From: a virus | IMG/VR virus record: IMGVR_UViG_3300043448_001133 | Span: 1-44,827 of that record | Reading direction: 5' to 3' (one strand) | Length of the DNA: 44,827 nt | In this document: positions 1 through 8,371 of the stretch, piece by piece | Layout of the letters: each line of letters starts with the position of its first letter | How positions within the stretch are numbered: the first letter of the stretch is position 1 | The notes under the pieces: model-generated | Databases searched by the model: none | What the model was told of the DNA's origin: nothing | Seen by the model: only the letters and a program-made list of their open reading frames with translations | Made by a program: the position numbers and the translations under genes

Positions 1-240
1 GGTGAAACTCTTTTATATAAAAAAACAGATGGTTCACTGGGTATGGTTACAAAAGAATCGGGGGTTGCTAGTGAAGTTAATCCAGGTGGCGATGTGATAA
101 AAAATTTACCGATACCCCCATTGCCAGTATCATTTCCAGATCCATTTGAGGGATATGCCCTTACTGTTGTTAGGGACGGGTTTAATTTTAAATTGGTATG
201 GGCGCTTGTTGACACAAATATAGATTATAATACACCATGA
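1..240 (+). CDS. Structural/adhesin-type protein, C-terminal fragment (5' end outside window)
   Basis: The reading frame is open from base 1, so this is the 3' end of a longer gene; the Met codon at 43 is internal and not a start. The last ~77 residues align without gaps to the N-terminal part of the next protein. By my hand count 37 of 77 positions are identical, including GDVIK, GYAL, DG, NFKLVW and LVDTN. The gene overlaps the next one by four bases (ATGA). I do not recognise the module from a named family. Position next to tail-type genes and a beta-rich look suggest a virion surface or fibre component, which is inference. Confidence 0.75.
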   Translation, partial: GETLLYKKTDGSLGMVTKESGVASEVNPGGDVIKNLPIPPLPVSFPDPFEGYALTVVRDGFNFKLVWALVDTNIDYNTP

Positions 241-1895
241 GCACAGTTTCTAAATTATTTACAACTGAACAATTAAAAATATCACAATTAAATTTTGGTG
301 ATTTAAATGCTATTTTATCTGATGGTGAGAGTACTATTTACGTTGATGCAAACAATGTTTTAAAAATTGCAACAAAAAACGGGTTGTTAATTGAAGAAAA
401 AAATGCGGCGGGCGATGTAATAAAATCATTAGATGCTGACGAAATACCAAGTACTTTTCCTTTGGCAAATACTGGTTATGCGTTAATTGCGGTTCAAGAC
501 GGCACTAATTTTAAATTAGTTTGGGGGTTAGTTGACACCAACGGTAATTATAATGTAATTAGCGGATCCACGACTTACACTGTAGTTTTTACTGACCCAT
601 CGGTACAAATATTTGATCCATCAACCCCAGGTAATTATCCGTTTAACGGTATTATTAATATAACTGTTTCTGGTGATGGTGCACTTGCGGGTAAGCGATA
701 TAGTATTGATGGCGGAACAACATTCACATCAATATTATACACACCAAGCTATGAATGGCAAACACTTGGTAGCTTAACTGGTGAAACATATAATTTAATT
801 GTTGAAGATGTTAATAACGAAATTTTATATACTGATACAATAACATTAAACGCGCCAGATTATAGTTGGGATTTTATAAGTCAGGGTTTGTATACCCCGC
901 CAGATGTACCTCCTATTCAACATTTAATTTATAAATCTGATGATACGAATCCGAGCCTACCTGGTGTTGAAATTAATGTAAAAGTCATAACTAATGATGA
1001 CGGATCGGACTATTATCCAGGGTTATATAAATACGATTATTATCTCGATGGCATCTTAATTTTAGAGTCGCCTTATACAGAAGATACAGAATACGTGATA
1101 GGCGTTGGTGTGGGTACTGGCGAAGGTACTTGGACAGCGGTTGTTACCAGAAAAAACCCAGGTTATATTCGTTTAGGTGTTTTAAATATATTTAGTTCTC
1201 CAACATATTATCCAAGTGTTTTTACTTGGTCAACCGACAACGGAAATACGTTTTCTTCACCAGCGAATAGTACACCACCATTTAGTTTAAATCCAATAAC
1301 AAATCAAATTACTATATCATATTCAGCGGATTCGTTAGATGTTGGGTCAAATAAAACAATATATATGAAAGAAGGCTCTAATATATATCAATACACCCAC
1401 AGTTTAACACAATCACCAATTACATCAATTGAAATTAACCCTAATGTAATTGTTACTGGTACAACTGGTCTTATTAATGATTTTAATTTTTCTAACTCAT
1501 TTATTTTTAGCGATAGCTACAATGTGCCAAATATTATACCTAGAAATAGTGCAATGTGGACAAGTCTTTTACCAGGTTCAGCTTTAAGTTTTAAAGTTTT
1601 ATATTTGGATACATCTTATTATGGTTCCCTAACAACACAATTATCATTGAGAATTGAAGATATAAGTGGAACTTTAGTAGCAACAGAAATTGCGACATTA
1701 GCAAATGATGATCCCATTAATGGACAAGAGTTTTCTTTTTATATACCCAATTTTGACACATTAATCGCTGGTTTTAGTTTATGGGGAGAAGTTATCAGGT
1801 TTAGATTTATATTTACTCCAGATAATACGGTTATACCAGTAGCCCCAGAAAACGATGTTTTGTCTAAATTAAAATTTGTTAAATTTTTACCATAA
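237..1895 (+). CDS. Putative tail fibre/adhesin-like structural protein
   Basis: A protein of 552 residues starting at an ATG that overlaps the upstream stop. Residues ~28-104 repeat the module seen at the end of the preceding gene. After it come stretches rich in Thr, Ser, Tyr, Gly and Pro with alternating hydrophobic residues, the look of tandem Ig-like or beta-sandwich domains. Examples are YSIDGGTTFTS near residue 155 and FTWSTDNGNTFSS near residue 330. The C-terminal third resembles a carbohydrate-binding beta-sandwich more than an enzyme. No signal peptide, coiled coil or catalytic motif was seen. It sits in a tail-type structural cluster with an 8-base gap to the next gene. The function is inferred from context and composition only. 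Confidence 0.6.
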   Translation: MSTVSKLFTTEQLKISQLNFGDLNAILSDGESTIYVDANNVLKIATKNGLLIEEKNAAGDVIKSLDADEIPSTFPLANTGYALIAVQDGTNFKLVWGLVDTNGNYNVISGSTTYTVVFTDPSVQIFDPSTPGNYPFNGIINITVSGDGALAGKRYSIDGGTTFTSILYTPSYEWQTLGSLTGETYNLIVEDVNNEILYTDTITLNAPDYSWDFISQGLYTPPDVPPIQHLIYKSDDTNPSLPGVEINVKVITNDDGSDYYPGLYKYDYYLDGILILESPYTEDTEYVIGVGVGTGEGTWTAVVTRKNPGYIRLGVLNIFSSPTYYPSVFTWSTDNGNTFSSPANSTPPFSLNPITNQITISYSADSLDVGSNKTIYMKEGSNIYQYTHSLTQSPITSIEINPNVIVTGTTGLINDFNFSNSFIFSDSYNVPNIIPRNSAMWTSLLPGSALSFKVLYLDTSYYGSLTTQLSLRIEDISGTLVATEIATLANDDPINGQEFSFYIPNFDTLIAGFSLWGEVIRFRFIFTPDNTVIPVAPENDVLSKLKFVKFLP

Positions 1896-1903
1896 TATTA
1901 CAT

Positions 1904-3367
1904 ATGTTTAAAACTGAGTTAGAAAAAGGTTCATACTATGATTTTGTTTTGACAAACGATTGTAGATTTTTTAAAAGAAATATTGAAAATAATATTTTAT
2001 TTCATATTGACGTTACCGAAGATTTGTGCGACACATCTGGTTATGAATTAAATCAAAACGTTTTAATAAAAAATATATCACTCACTGGTTACGATAATTT
2101 TTTTATACCAACAGAAAATTCGTTGCCTGAGGTTATAATTGATCCAGAAATTGAATATCAATTTATATCTGGTGATACGTTTTGTTTTCATGAAGTTTCT
2201 GGTTATACAAAAAATATTAAATATAATATAGAAACTCACAACGGTTACAACCAACTAGATGGCGGTTTTTATCAAGGGTTTTTTAAATTATTTGGCTATC
2301 CAGTTGAATTTTTTCCATCTAGAATGCGAAAAGGTTGGAGTGTTAATATGTTGTTACATTTACCAACTGGCGCAACAACGGGTGTTACAACTGGTATGAC
2401 ATTAAATAATATTTTTAACAACCCAGGATTTATTTTTTATATTGGTACTAGAGCTGAAAACAAATTTTCTGATTTAACAAATGTGGAGATAACAAAATTA
2501 AAGGATGATTATTCTTTTAACTTTTTAGACACATACAATCTTTACACAGTTAATTATTACACGCTAAACGGTCTACCATATACTGGATATTTTAATTATT
2601 ACAATGGAATACCATATATTGGTAGAAAATACAACCCTTTAGAGTCAGTTGCATTAACATATAACAACAAATATAAAGATATCTTAAATAACGCACTTGG
2701 GGTTAGAATAACACCAGATGGTAGAGTTGGTTATAGAACTATTTACGAAACAGACCCATGTTATACTGGAGAAACTCAAGATGTAAGTGGTATAACAAAT
2801 AATTCTTTTATTGATTACTCGTCACTTTGTGATGATTTTACAATTCGTAAAATTATAACAAAATATTTTACAATAGAGGAATCTTACACTAGATTACCAG
2901 TTATCAATTTGTCCGATAATAAATATTTACTATTTACCATTAGCTTTGAAAGAGATTTTAGTTATGACAATAAATGTCAATTAAAATACGGTGATTACAA
3001 AAAAGGTACATTAAGTATTTTACTGAATGGTTTTACGGTTTATCGAAATCATAAATTTAAGGAAATTATTCCTCACGAGTTAGATGCGGAATCAAAATAT
3101 CAAGAAGGGGTTCCATTTAATATATCGTATGGTGGGGGGACACAAGGTTTATACGAAGCTGTTTATTTAGATGGCGCGAAAGAAGTCCAAGGTATTCTTG
3201 AAAAGTTTTTTGCTGGTACATTTGATGGTGGTGTTAAATTTATCGAAATGTATTCAACGCCACTATACCCGATAGAAGTGAGAGATATTATTAAAAATAA
3301 ATTAACTGAATACGATTTATATTTACCAAAAGGTGGTAGACGTATATTTATTAAAAACGTAATGTAA
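1904..3367 (+). CDS. Putative tail/baseplate-associated structural protein with short TTG repeat
   Basis: A 487-residue beta-rich protein with many Tyr, Asn, Gly and Thr. Near residues 156-167 it carries a short Thr-Gly tract (TGATTGVTTGMT) of the same type as the long TTG tetrapeptide array in the protein at 30679. In both proteins the tract lies between two putative beta strands, the later one containing GF. The C-terminal part (YEAVYLDGAKEV, then IEMYSTPLYPIEVRDI) looks like the end of a concanavalin-type beta-sandwich. It shares one base with the next gene (TAATG), suggesting translational coupling. A virion surface role is inferred; no named family was recognised. Confidence 0.55.
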   Translation: MFKTELEKGSYYDFVLTNDCRFFKRNIENNILFHIDVTEDLCDTSGYELNQNVLIKNISLTGYDNFFIPTENSLPEVIIDPEIEYQFISGDTFCFHEVSGYTKNIKYNIETHNGYNQLDGGFYQGFFKLFGYPVEFFPSRMRKGWSVNMLLHLPTGATTGVTTGMTLNNIFNNPGFIFYIGTRAENKFSDLTNVEITKLKDDYSFNFLDTYNLYTVNYYTLNGLPYTGYFNYYNGIPYIGRKYNPLESVALTYNNKYKDILNNALGVRITPDGRVGYRTIYETDPCYTGETQDVSGITNNSFIDYSSLCDDFTIRKIITKYFTIEESYTRLPVINLSDNKYLLFTISFERDFSYDNKCQLKYGDYKKGTLSILLNGFTVYRNHKFKEIIPHELDAESKYQEGVPFNISYGGGTQGLYEAVYLDGAKEVQGILEKFFAGTFDGGVKFIEMYSTPLYPIEVRDIIKNKLTEYDLYLPKGGRRIFIKNVM

Positions 3368-3771
3368 TGGTATTTTCAATAAGACAATATTCAACCTTAC
3401 CAACACTAAAAATGAGGTTATATCGTGATGGTAGAAACGATTATAATCGTTTTGAAGAGTTACTGGAAAACTCAGTTATAACTTTTGCGATGAAAGATGA
3501 AAAAACTGGTATTTATAAAATCGCAAATAAAGAGGCTAATATAATTTTAAAAGATCCTTGCACGGAAAATAGTCGAAAAGAATATTATATTGCATATGAT
3601 TTTACAAGTGAAGACACCGAAAAACCAGGAATTTATTTAGGTGAATTTAAAATTAATTTTTTGGATACAAATTTACAACCAAATGGCGAATTAATCGTAC
3701 CAATAGGGGAGCAATTATACATCCATATACTCGATTCTTTCGTTAAAAACGATATCACATACATTAATTAA
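3367..3771 (+). CDS. Putative baseplate protein with BppU-like N-terminal Ig fold
   Basis: A 134-residue protein whose whole length resembles the small Ig-like N-terminal domain of phage baseplate upper proteins. It has LPTLKMRLYRDG near the start, then a strand with VITFAMKDEKTGIYKI, and later the pattern YDFTSEDTEKPGIYLGEFKI. That last pattern is typical of this fold (xDTxKPGxYxxEF). The BppU link is recognition by eye, and a distant match is all that can be claimed. It is the last gene of the tail-type cluster and starts in a one-base overlap with its neighbour. A 62-base gap with a host-type promoter follows. Confidence 0.5.
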   Translation: MVFSIRQYSTLPTLKMRLYRDGRNDYNRFEELLENSVITFAMKDEKTGIYKIANKEANIILKDPCTENSRKEYYIAYDFTSEDTEKPGIYLGEFKINFLDTNLQPNGELIVPIGEQLYIHILDSFVKNDITYIN

Positions 3772-3781
3772 AAGACCAAGA

Positions 3782-3813
3782 TTTGCTTTTTACCAAGTAG
3801 TTTACTATCTTTG
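3782..3813 (+). promoter_or_regulatory. Bacteroidota-type promoter for DNA polymerase
   Basis: TTTG at 3782-3785, a 20-base spacer, and TATCTTTG at 3806-3813 match the known Bacteroidota -33 (TTTG) and -7 (TAnnTTTG) elements. The polymerase ATG is at 3834, so the predicted leader is roughly 15-18 bases. The same spacing recurs at 33420 and 41468 in this window. Confidence 0.75.
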
Positions 3814-3833
3814 TGGCAAATTATAGGTAAAGT

Positions 3834-6800
3834 ATGTCTGATTATAAAATATCTTTAAGCGAAGTCGAGTCTTTTTTACTGGGTCACGATGACGAAAAAT
3901 ATATCGTAAATTTAGAGTACGATAAAGAAACGAACTTAATTTATAAGTTCAAACAACTACCTGACGGCACAAAAACAACTGAAACCGAACCGCTTAAGTC
4001 CTTTATGTGGATGAAACACCTCGGCGAGTTAAAAGAAAACCTTAATTTTTACGGTAAAAACGATCTAAACATTCAAAATGCTAGAAAAGAATATGGTATA
4101 ACCATAACCGAACTTGACCACCAAAACCACCCTAAGCTTGAGACTGGTTACCAATATTTGGTAACTTGCGATCAGGGGCATGAAAGAATGTTGCAGTTTT
4201 TTAGAAACGGAGGTCTTTATGGTGGTGTGTACGATAGACGTAATGGTATAAATGAAAACTTCTTAATTTTGAGCCCTATCGAACAATACCTAATATCAAC
4301 AGGTAAAAGGCTTTATAAAGGTTATGAGGACTACGACAATCTAGAAAAATTCGTATTTGACTTAGAGACAACTGGTTTGGATCCTAAAACTTCTAGGATA
4401 TTTTTAGTTGGTTGTAAGTCAAATAATGGTTTTGAGGAATTATTTGATTGTGAAACCGATGGTGAAAATGCTGACAGAAGTGAAGTTGCCGCGATAGCTA
4501 AATTTTTTGCGGTTATCGATTATTTAAAACCAACAATAATTGGGGGGTACAATAGTGCAAACTTTGACTGGGATTTTATTTTTAAAAGATGTGAAATACT
4601 TGGTGTTGATATAACTAAAATCGCCAAAACACTAAAAAACGGTGAAGTTATTAATAATCGAGATGGTATATTAAAATTGGGTAACGAAATTGAAGATTAT
4701 GTTCAAACAAACATGTTCGGATATTCGATTATTGATATTATACACTCTGTTAGAAGAGCTCAAGCAATTGACTCTAGCATGAAGTCAGCCTCGTTAAAAT
4801 ACGTTTGTAAGTATAACAAAGTAGCAAAAAAGAATCGTGTCTATATTAAAGGTGATAAGATTGGCGCTTTATGGTCTAGCGATAAAAAATATTATTTTGA
4901 TGATAAGACTGGTTCTTATTTAGAAATAAAACCAAAATTTGAAAAAATGGATTATATCACAAGAGAAATTGTTCGAGATAATCCTAAAAAAATATTTGTT
5001 TTTGGTGATAATGATGAGCGTGATGGTTTTGGTGGCCAGGCTGGCCAAATGAGGGGGGAAAAAAACTCAATTGGAATACCAACAAAGAAAAAACCAACAA
5101 TGGATCCTGATGCGTTCTATTGTGATTCCGAATTTGAAGAAAATAAGAAAAAGATTAATTATGCGGTAACGCAAATTTTATCAAAAATACGAGATGGTTA
5201 TAGTGTTGTTTTTCCATCAGATGGTCTTGGTACTGGTTTAGCTGAATTACCAAAAAGAGCGCCAAAAACTTATCAGTTTTTACTGGCAAATATTAATGCC
5301 ATTGAAAAGTATGTCAATCACGATTGGATTGAAGTTGATGGTAAATACATAGTTAAAAGGTATTTGATGGATGACTTATGGGAGACCATGGAAGTTGATA
5401 ACATCTACAATCAAACATCTTTTATGTTGGCTAAAATGATCCCAACCACATATCAAAGAGTGTCAACCATGGGTACCGCTGGGTTATGGAAACTACTAAT
5501 GCTAACATGGTCTTATGAGAAAAATTTAGCAATACCAATTTCGGATAGAAAAAGAGATTTTGTTGGGGGGTTATCAAGACTATTAAAAGTTGGGTTCTCA
5601 AAAGACTTGAGAAAAATGGACTTTAACTCACTGTACCCAGCTATACAATTAGCGCATGATGTATTCCCATCTGTTGATGTTAGTGGTGTAATGAAATCTT
5701 TCTTAAAATATTTTCACTCTGAAAGATTTAAAGCAAAAGACTTGGCTAAAAAATATGGTAAAGAGGGTAATAAACAACTTGAGTCGCTTTACAAAAGAAA
5801 ACAATTACCACTTAAAATCTTCATCAACTCGATGTTCGGTGCGTTGGGTGCACCAAATGCGTTCCCGTGGGCTGAAATGGATGTTGCTGAGGGTATAACA
5901 TGTAGAGCTAGGCAGTATCTTCGTTTAATGGTTAAGTTCTTTATGAAAAGAGGTTACCAACCAACTGTACTTGACACTGACGGTGTTAACTTCATGGCGC
6001 CAAGTACAGGTGAAGAACATTTTTATTATGTGGGTAAAGGTTATAATAGCGAAGTTGTTGCGGGTAAAGAATACAGAGGTGTACATGCCGTTGTTGCTGA
6101 ATTTAATGATTTATATATGAAAGGCGAGATGGCACTTGGTTTAGATGGTATGTGGCCAGCCACACTAAATTTAGCTCGTAAAAACTATGCTCTACTTGAA
6201 AATGATGGTAGTATTAGTTTAACTGGAAATACGATTAAATCTAAAAAGCTACCAATTTATATTGAAGAGTTTTTGGATAAGTCTATTGTTTTACTTTTAA
6301 ACGGTAAGGGTTATGAGTTTGTCCAACTTTATTATGATTATATAGGTAAGATATGTGACAAAAAAATACCTTTGGCTAAAATCGCAACCAAAGCTAGGGT
6401 TAAAAAAACTATTGAACAATATAGAAACAGAGGTGTTAACAAAAACGGACAACCATTACCAAAACAAGCTCATATGGAATTGGCTATTTTAAATAATATA
6501 TCGGTCAGTTTGGGTGATACACTTTATTATGTGAATAATGGTACAAAAAAATCTCACGGAGATATCCAAACAACCAAAAAATGTAAGTTAAAGGCGGCTG
6601 AAGTTAGATTGTTTGAGATTAATAATGGTAAGTCACCAGGCCCAGAGTATTATGATATAACTGAAAAAATAAATTGCTATCTTCTTGATGAAAAGCAAAT
6701 GGAGGCTAACCCAGAAGCTGTTGGGGAATACAATGTTGAAAAATATGTTGCGATGTTTAATTCTAGAATCAAAGGGCTTTTGGTTAATTTTGATATTAAG

Positions 6801-7040
6801 GTTAGAAACCAAATACTAATTAACAACCCAGAAGAAAAAAAGAATTGGATGGTATCAGAACTTGAAATGGTTAATAGCCAACCAAATAAAGAAAGCGATC
6901 AAGATACAATTGAGGAATTATTCACACCATCAGACCTTGAAAAGATTTATTGGGGTAAATACAATTACGATTCTGATTTTTGGTTTACGGATAATGTCAA
7001 TTTCACAATCCCAGGTTTGGGTAGAGAAGTACCTGTTTAG
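3834..7040 (+). CDS. T4-like family B DNA polymerase with domain inserted in the exonuclease
   Basis: Replicative DNA polymerase of the gp43 type, 1068 residues against about 900 for T4. Exonuclease motifs: Exo I FDLET with D176 and E178, Exo II NSANFDWDF with D245, Exo III YLMDD with Y510 and D514. Polymerase motifs: A DFNSLYP (D596), B KIFINSMFGALG (661-672), C LDTDGVNF (D714, D716). Motif C has Gly717 where DTDS is the norm. The extra length is mainly a macro-domain-like segment, about residues 368-497, between Exo II and Exo III. All catalytic acidic residues are present, so it should both polymerise and proofread. The gene is alone behind a host-type promoter and is followed by a late-type motif. 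Confidence 0.96.
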   Translation: MSDYKISLSEVESFLLGHDDEKYIVNLEYDKETNLIYKFKQLPDGTKTTETEPLKSFMWMKHLGELKENLNFYGKNDLNIQNARKEYGITITELDHQNHPKLETGYQYLVTCDQGHERMLQFFRNGGLYGGVYDRRNGINENFLILSPIEQYLISTGKRLYKGYEDYDNLEKFVFDLETTGLDPKTSRIFLVGCKSNNGFEELFDCETDGENADRSEVAAIAKFFAVIDYLKPTIIGGYNSANFDWDFIFKRCEILGVDITKIAKTLKNGEVINNRDGILKLGNEIEDYVQTNMFGYSIIDIIHSVRRAQAIDSSMKSASLKYVCKYNKVAKKNRVYIKGDKIGALWSSDKKYYFDDKTGSYLEIKPKFEKMDYITREIVRDNPKKIFVFGDNDERDGFGGQAGQMRGEKNSIGIPTKKKPTMDPDAFYCDSEFEENKKKINYAVTQILSKIRDGYSVVFPSDGLGTGLAELPKRAPKTYQFLLANINAIEKYVNHDWIEVDGKYIVKRYLMDDLWETMEVDNIYNQTSFMLAKMIPTTYQRVSTMGTAGLWKLLMLTWSYEKNLAIPISDRKRDFVGGLSRLLKVGFSKDLRKMDFNSLYPAIQLAHDVFPSVDVSGVMKSFLKYFHSERFKAKDLAKKYGKEGNKQLESLYKRKQLPLKIFINSMFGALGAPNAFPWAEMDVAEGITCRARQYLRLMVKFFMKRGYQPTVLDTDGVNFMAPSTGEEHFYYVGKGYNSEVVAGKEYRGVHAVVAEFNDLYMKGEMALGLDGMWPATLNLARKNYALLENDGSISLTGNTIKSKKLPIYIEEFLDKSIVLLLNGKGYEFVQLYYDYIGKICDKKIPLAKIATKARVKKTIEQYRNRGVNKNGQPLPKQAHMELAILNNISVSLGDTLYYVNNGTKKSHGDIQTTKKCKLKAAEVRLFEINNGKSPGPEYYDITEKINCYLLDEKQMEANPEAVGEYNVEKYVAMFNSRIKGLLVNFDIKVRNQILINNPEEKKNWMVSELEMVNSQPNKESDQDTIEELFTPSDLEKIYWGKYNYDSDFWFTDNVNFTIPGLGREVPV
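4935..5324 (+). other. Macro-domain-like (DUF7831-like) insert inside the DNA polymerase exonuclease
   Basis: About residues 368-497 of the polymerase. It begins with ITREIVRDNPKKIFVFGDN, continues with GFGGQAGQMRG and IGIPTKK, and ends with VVFPSDGLGTGLAELPKRAP. I know this pattern from small stand-alone phage proteins (the family I recall as DUF7831) that look macro-domain related; the GxGTGLAxLP loop resembles a nucleotide or ADP-ribose binding loop. Polymerase sequence resumes at WIEVDGKYIVKRYLMDD, so the insert sits in a surface loop just before Exo III and leaves the catalytic core intact. The boundaries are by eye. Confidence 0.75.
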
Positions 7041-7062
7041 TTAACAAATGCGATTTCCTAGA

Positions 7063-7070
7063 TATTTATA
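7063..7070 (+). promoter_or_regulatory. Candidate late promoter TATTTATA
   Basis: TATTTATA in the 46-base gap after the polymerase, 16 bases before the ATG at 7087. It is one of several copies 12-16 bases ahead of late-type genes. The proposed reader is the gp55-like sigma at 25758. No transcription data are available. Confidence 0.5.
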
Positions 7071-7086
7071 AGAAATATTAAATAAT

Positions 7087-7617
7087 ATGGAAGACGGTAT
7101 AAAAGAGTTTGTTAATTTGGATGGTAGCATTATTAGTAGTAAAGTTCCTAATATTGACCCAAAAACCTCTGCCAAAACAACGACAGATAAAAGTGTAAGG
7201 ATGAGAACTCAACCTTACAATTGGACAATATATAATGTAAAATTACAAGAAAAAGAACTACCGTATTCTAACGAAGCTAATAAAATGGCTAAAGATCCAG
7301 AAAATTTTTATAAATTTTTGGAATCTGTTGGTGAATCTGAAAAATTTGAAGAGTACTTTGAAGCTAAATCAACACCAGAATCTAAACTAAAAGAAATTAG
7401 TAAAGAAAAGGCGTATAAAATGATGGAGACTCTTTTAGCGAAAAAAAATCACGTTGGCGATGTGTTAACAAAACAAGTTCCGACAATCGATGAAATTAAA
7501 AATAAAGAAATTTTACTATTAGATAAATTAACAAAAATCGCCGAGACAATTAAAGAAGTAATGTCTGAGGACGAGAAAAAAGTTATTTTGTCTTATTTCA
7601 GTGAAAAGATAAGATAA
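7087..7617 (+). CDS. Hypothetical phage protein
   Basis: A 176-residue, Lys/Glu-rich, mostly helical-looking soluble protein, not recognised. The N-terminal ~50 residues are Thr/Ser/Lys-rich and probably flexible. The remainder (from about EKELPYSNEANKMAKDPENFYKFLES) looks like amphipathic helices ending in a coiled-coil-like stretch (LLDKLTKIAETIKEVMSEDEKKV, quoted in part). It is the first gene behind the TATTTATA motif and abuts the next gene with no spacer, so it probably heads a late transcript of small virion or assembly genes. The start is the first ATG after the motif. Confidence 0.75.
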   Translation: MEDGIKEFVNLDGSIISSKVPNIDPKTSAKTTTDKSVRMRTQPYNWTIYNVKLQEKELPYSNEANKMAKDPENFYKFLESVGESEKFEEYFEAKSTPESKLKEISKEKAYKMMETLLAKKNHVGDVLTKQVPTIDEIKNKEILLLDKLTKIAETIKEVMSEDEKKVILSYFSEKIR

Positions 7618-8085
7618 ATGTCAAACTCAAAATTAATCGGTAAAATATTTCCAGTACCTGAGAAGGTATTGAAAGAGCTTGGAAAAAACTTAAAAAAATT
7701 CTCAGATAAAAGAGAATCTAAAGGTTTTAATCGAGCTATTTTTATTCTTGAAAGAAAGGCTTGCACATATGAGCAACTTAAAAGAATAAAAAATTACTTT
7801 GATTATGTAACTGACGAAAATTATGATGAGATTGAATATTTATTAAATGGTGGGGATGTTATGAAGGATTGGGTTAATTATACTTTGGATCAGGCGAGAA
7901 AAAGTGTTTATGGTACAAAATCAGCTAGAAAAAATGCTGGAATGGAAAACCAATTTAGATCTGACGCTGAAGACAACATGAATCCAGTTACACCAACATT
8001 AAAATCAACACCAGAATTTATGTCAACATCAGAGTTGATGGAAGAAGTAAATAAAATAAAAAAAATATACAAAAATTTAAATTAA
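7618..8085 (+). CDS. Hypothetical phage protein
   Basis: A 155-residue protein, unrecognised. The first ~95 residues are basic and helical-looking (PEKVLKELGKNLKKFSDK, then RIKNYFDYVTDENYDEIEYL). The C-terminal part is polar and probably disordered (GMENQFRSDAEDNMNPVTPT), with a final short helix (LMEEVNKIKKIYKNLN). Its ATG follows the upstream stop directly. Co-transcription with its neighbours is likely from the absence of spacers. No catalytic motif was seen. Confidence 0.75.
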   Translation: MSNSKLIGKIFPVPEKVLKELGKNLKKFSDKRESKGFNRAIFILERKACTYEQLKRIKNYFDYVTDENYDEIEYLLNGGDVMKDWVNYTLDQARKSVYGTKSARKNAGMENQFRSDAEDNMNPVTPTLKSTPEFMSTSELMEEVNKIKKIYKNLN

Positions 8086-8086
8086 A

Positions 8087-8353
8087 ATGGCAGACACCGT
8101 TAGAATTCCAGCCTCAGAACAGCTTAGAAAAGTTGCTGTTGATGAAAGAGAGGGTAAATTATTCCCTATCAATGAATATAAACCAACTTCATCGGAGTAT
8201 GGCGCAGGTCACCCAAATGCGTTATCAGATGGTGACGAAAAAGGAAAAGGTGAAACACAGACAATTGGTGGTAAAACAGATATTTTAACCAGAAGTGCGT
8301 TAAAAGCTGTGAATCAATATAGCGACTCAGCACCATATACTTCACCAGAATAA
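8087..8353 (+). CDS. Small hypothetical phage protein
   Basis: An 88-residue, Gly/Ser/Thr/Pro-rich polar protein with no membrane segment and no recognised domain. Much of it looks unstructured (TSSEYGAGHPNALSDGDEKG). One base separates it from the previous gene and 18 bases separate it from the WYL-like gene. It may be a small structural or accessory protein, but nothing in the sequence decides this. Confidence 0.65.
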   Translation: MADTVRIPASEQLRKVAVDEREGKLFPINEYKPTSSEYGAGHPNALSDGDEKGKGETQTIGGKTDILTRSALKAVNQYSDSAPYTSPE

Positions 8354-8371
8354 CTTTACATTTCGAAATCT

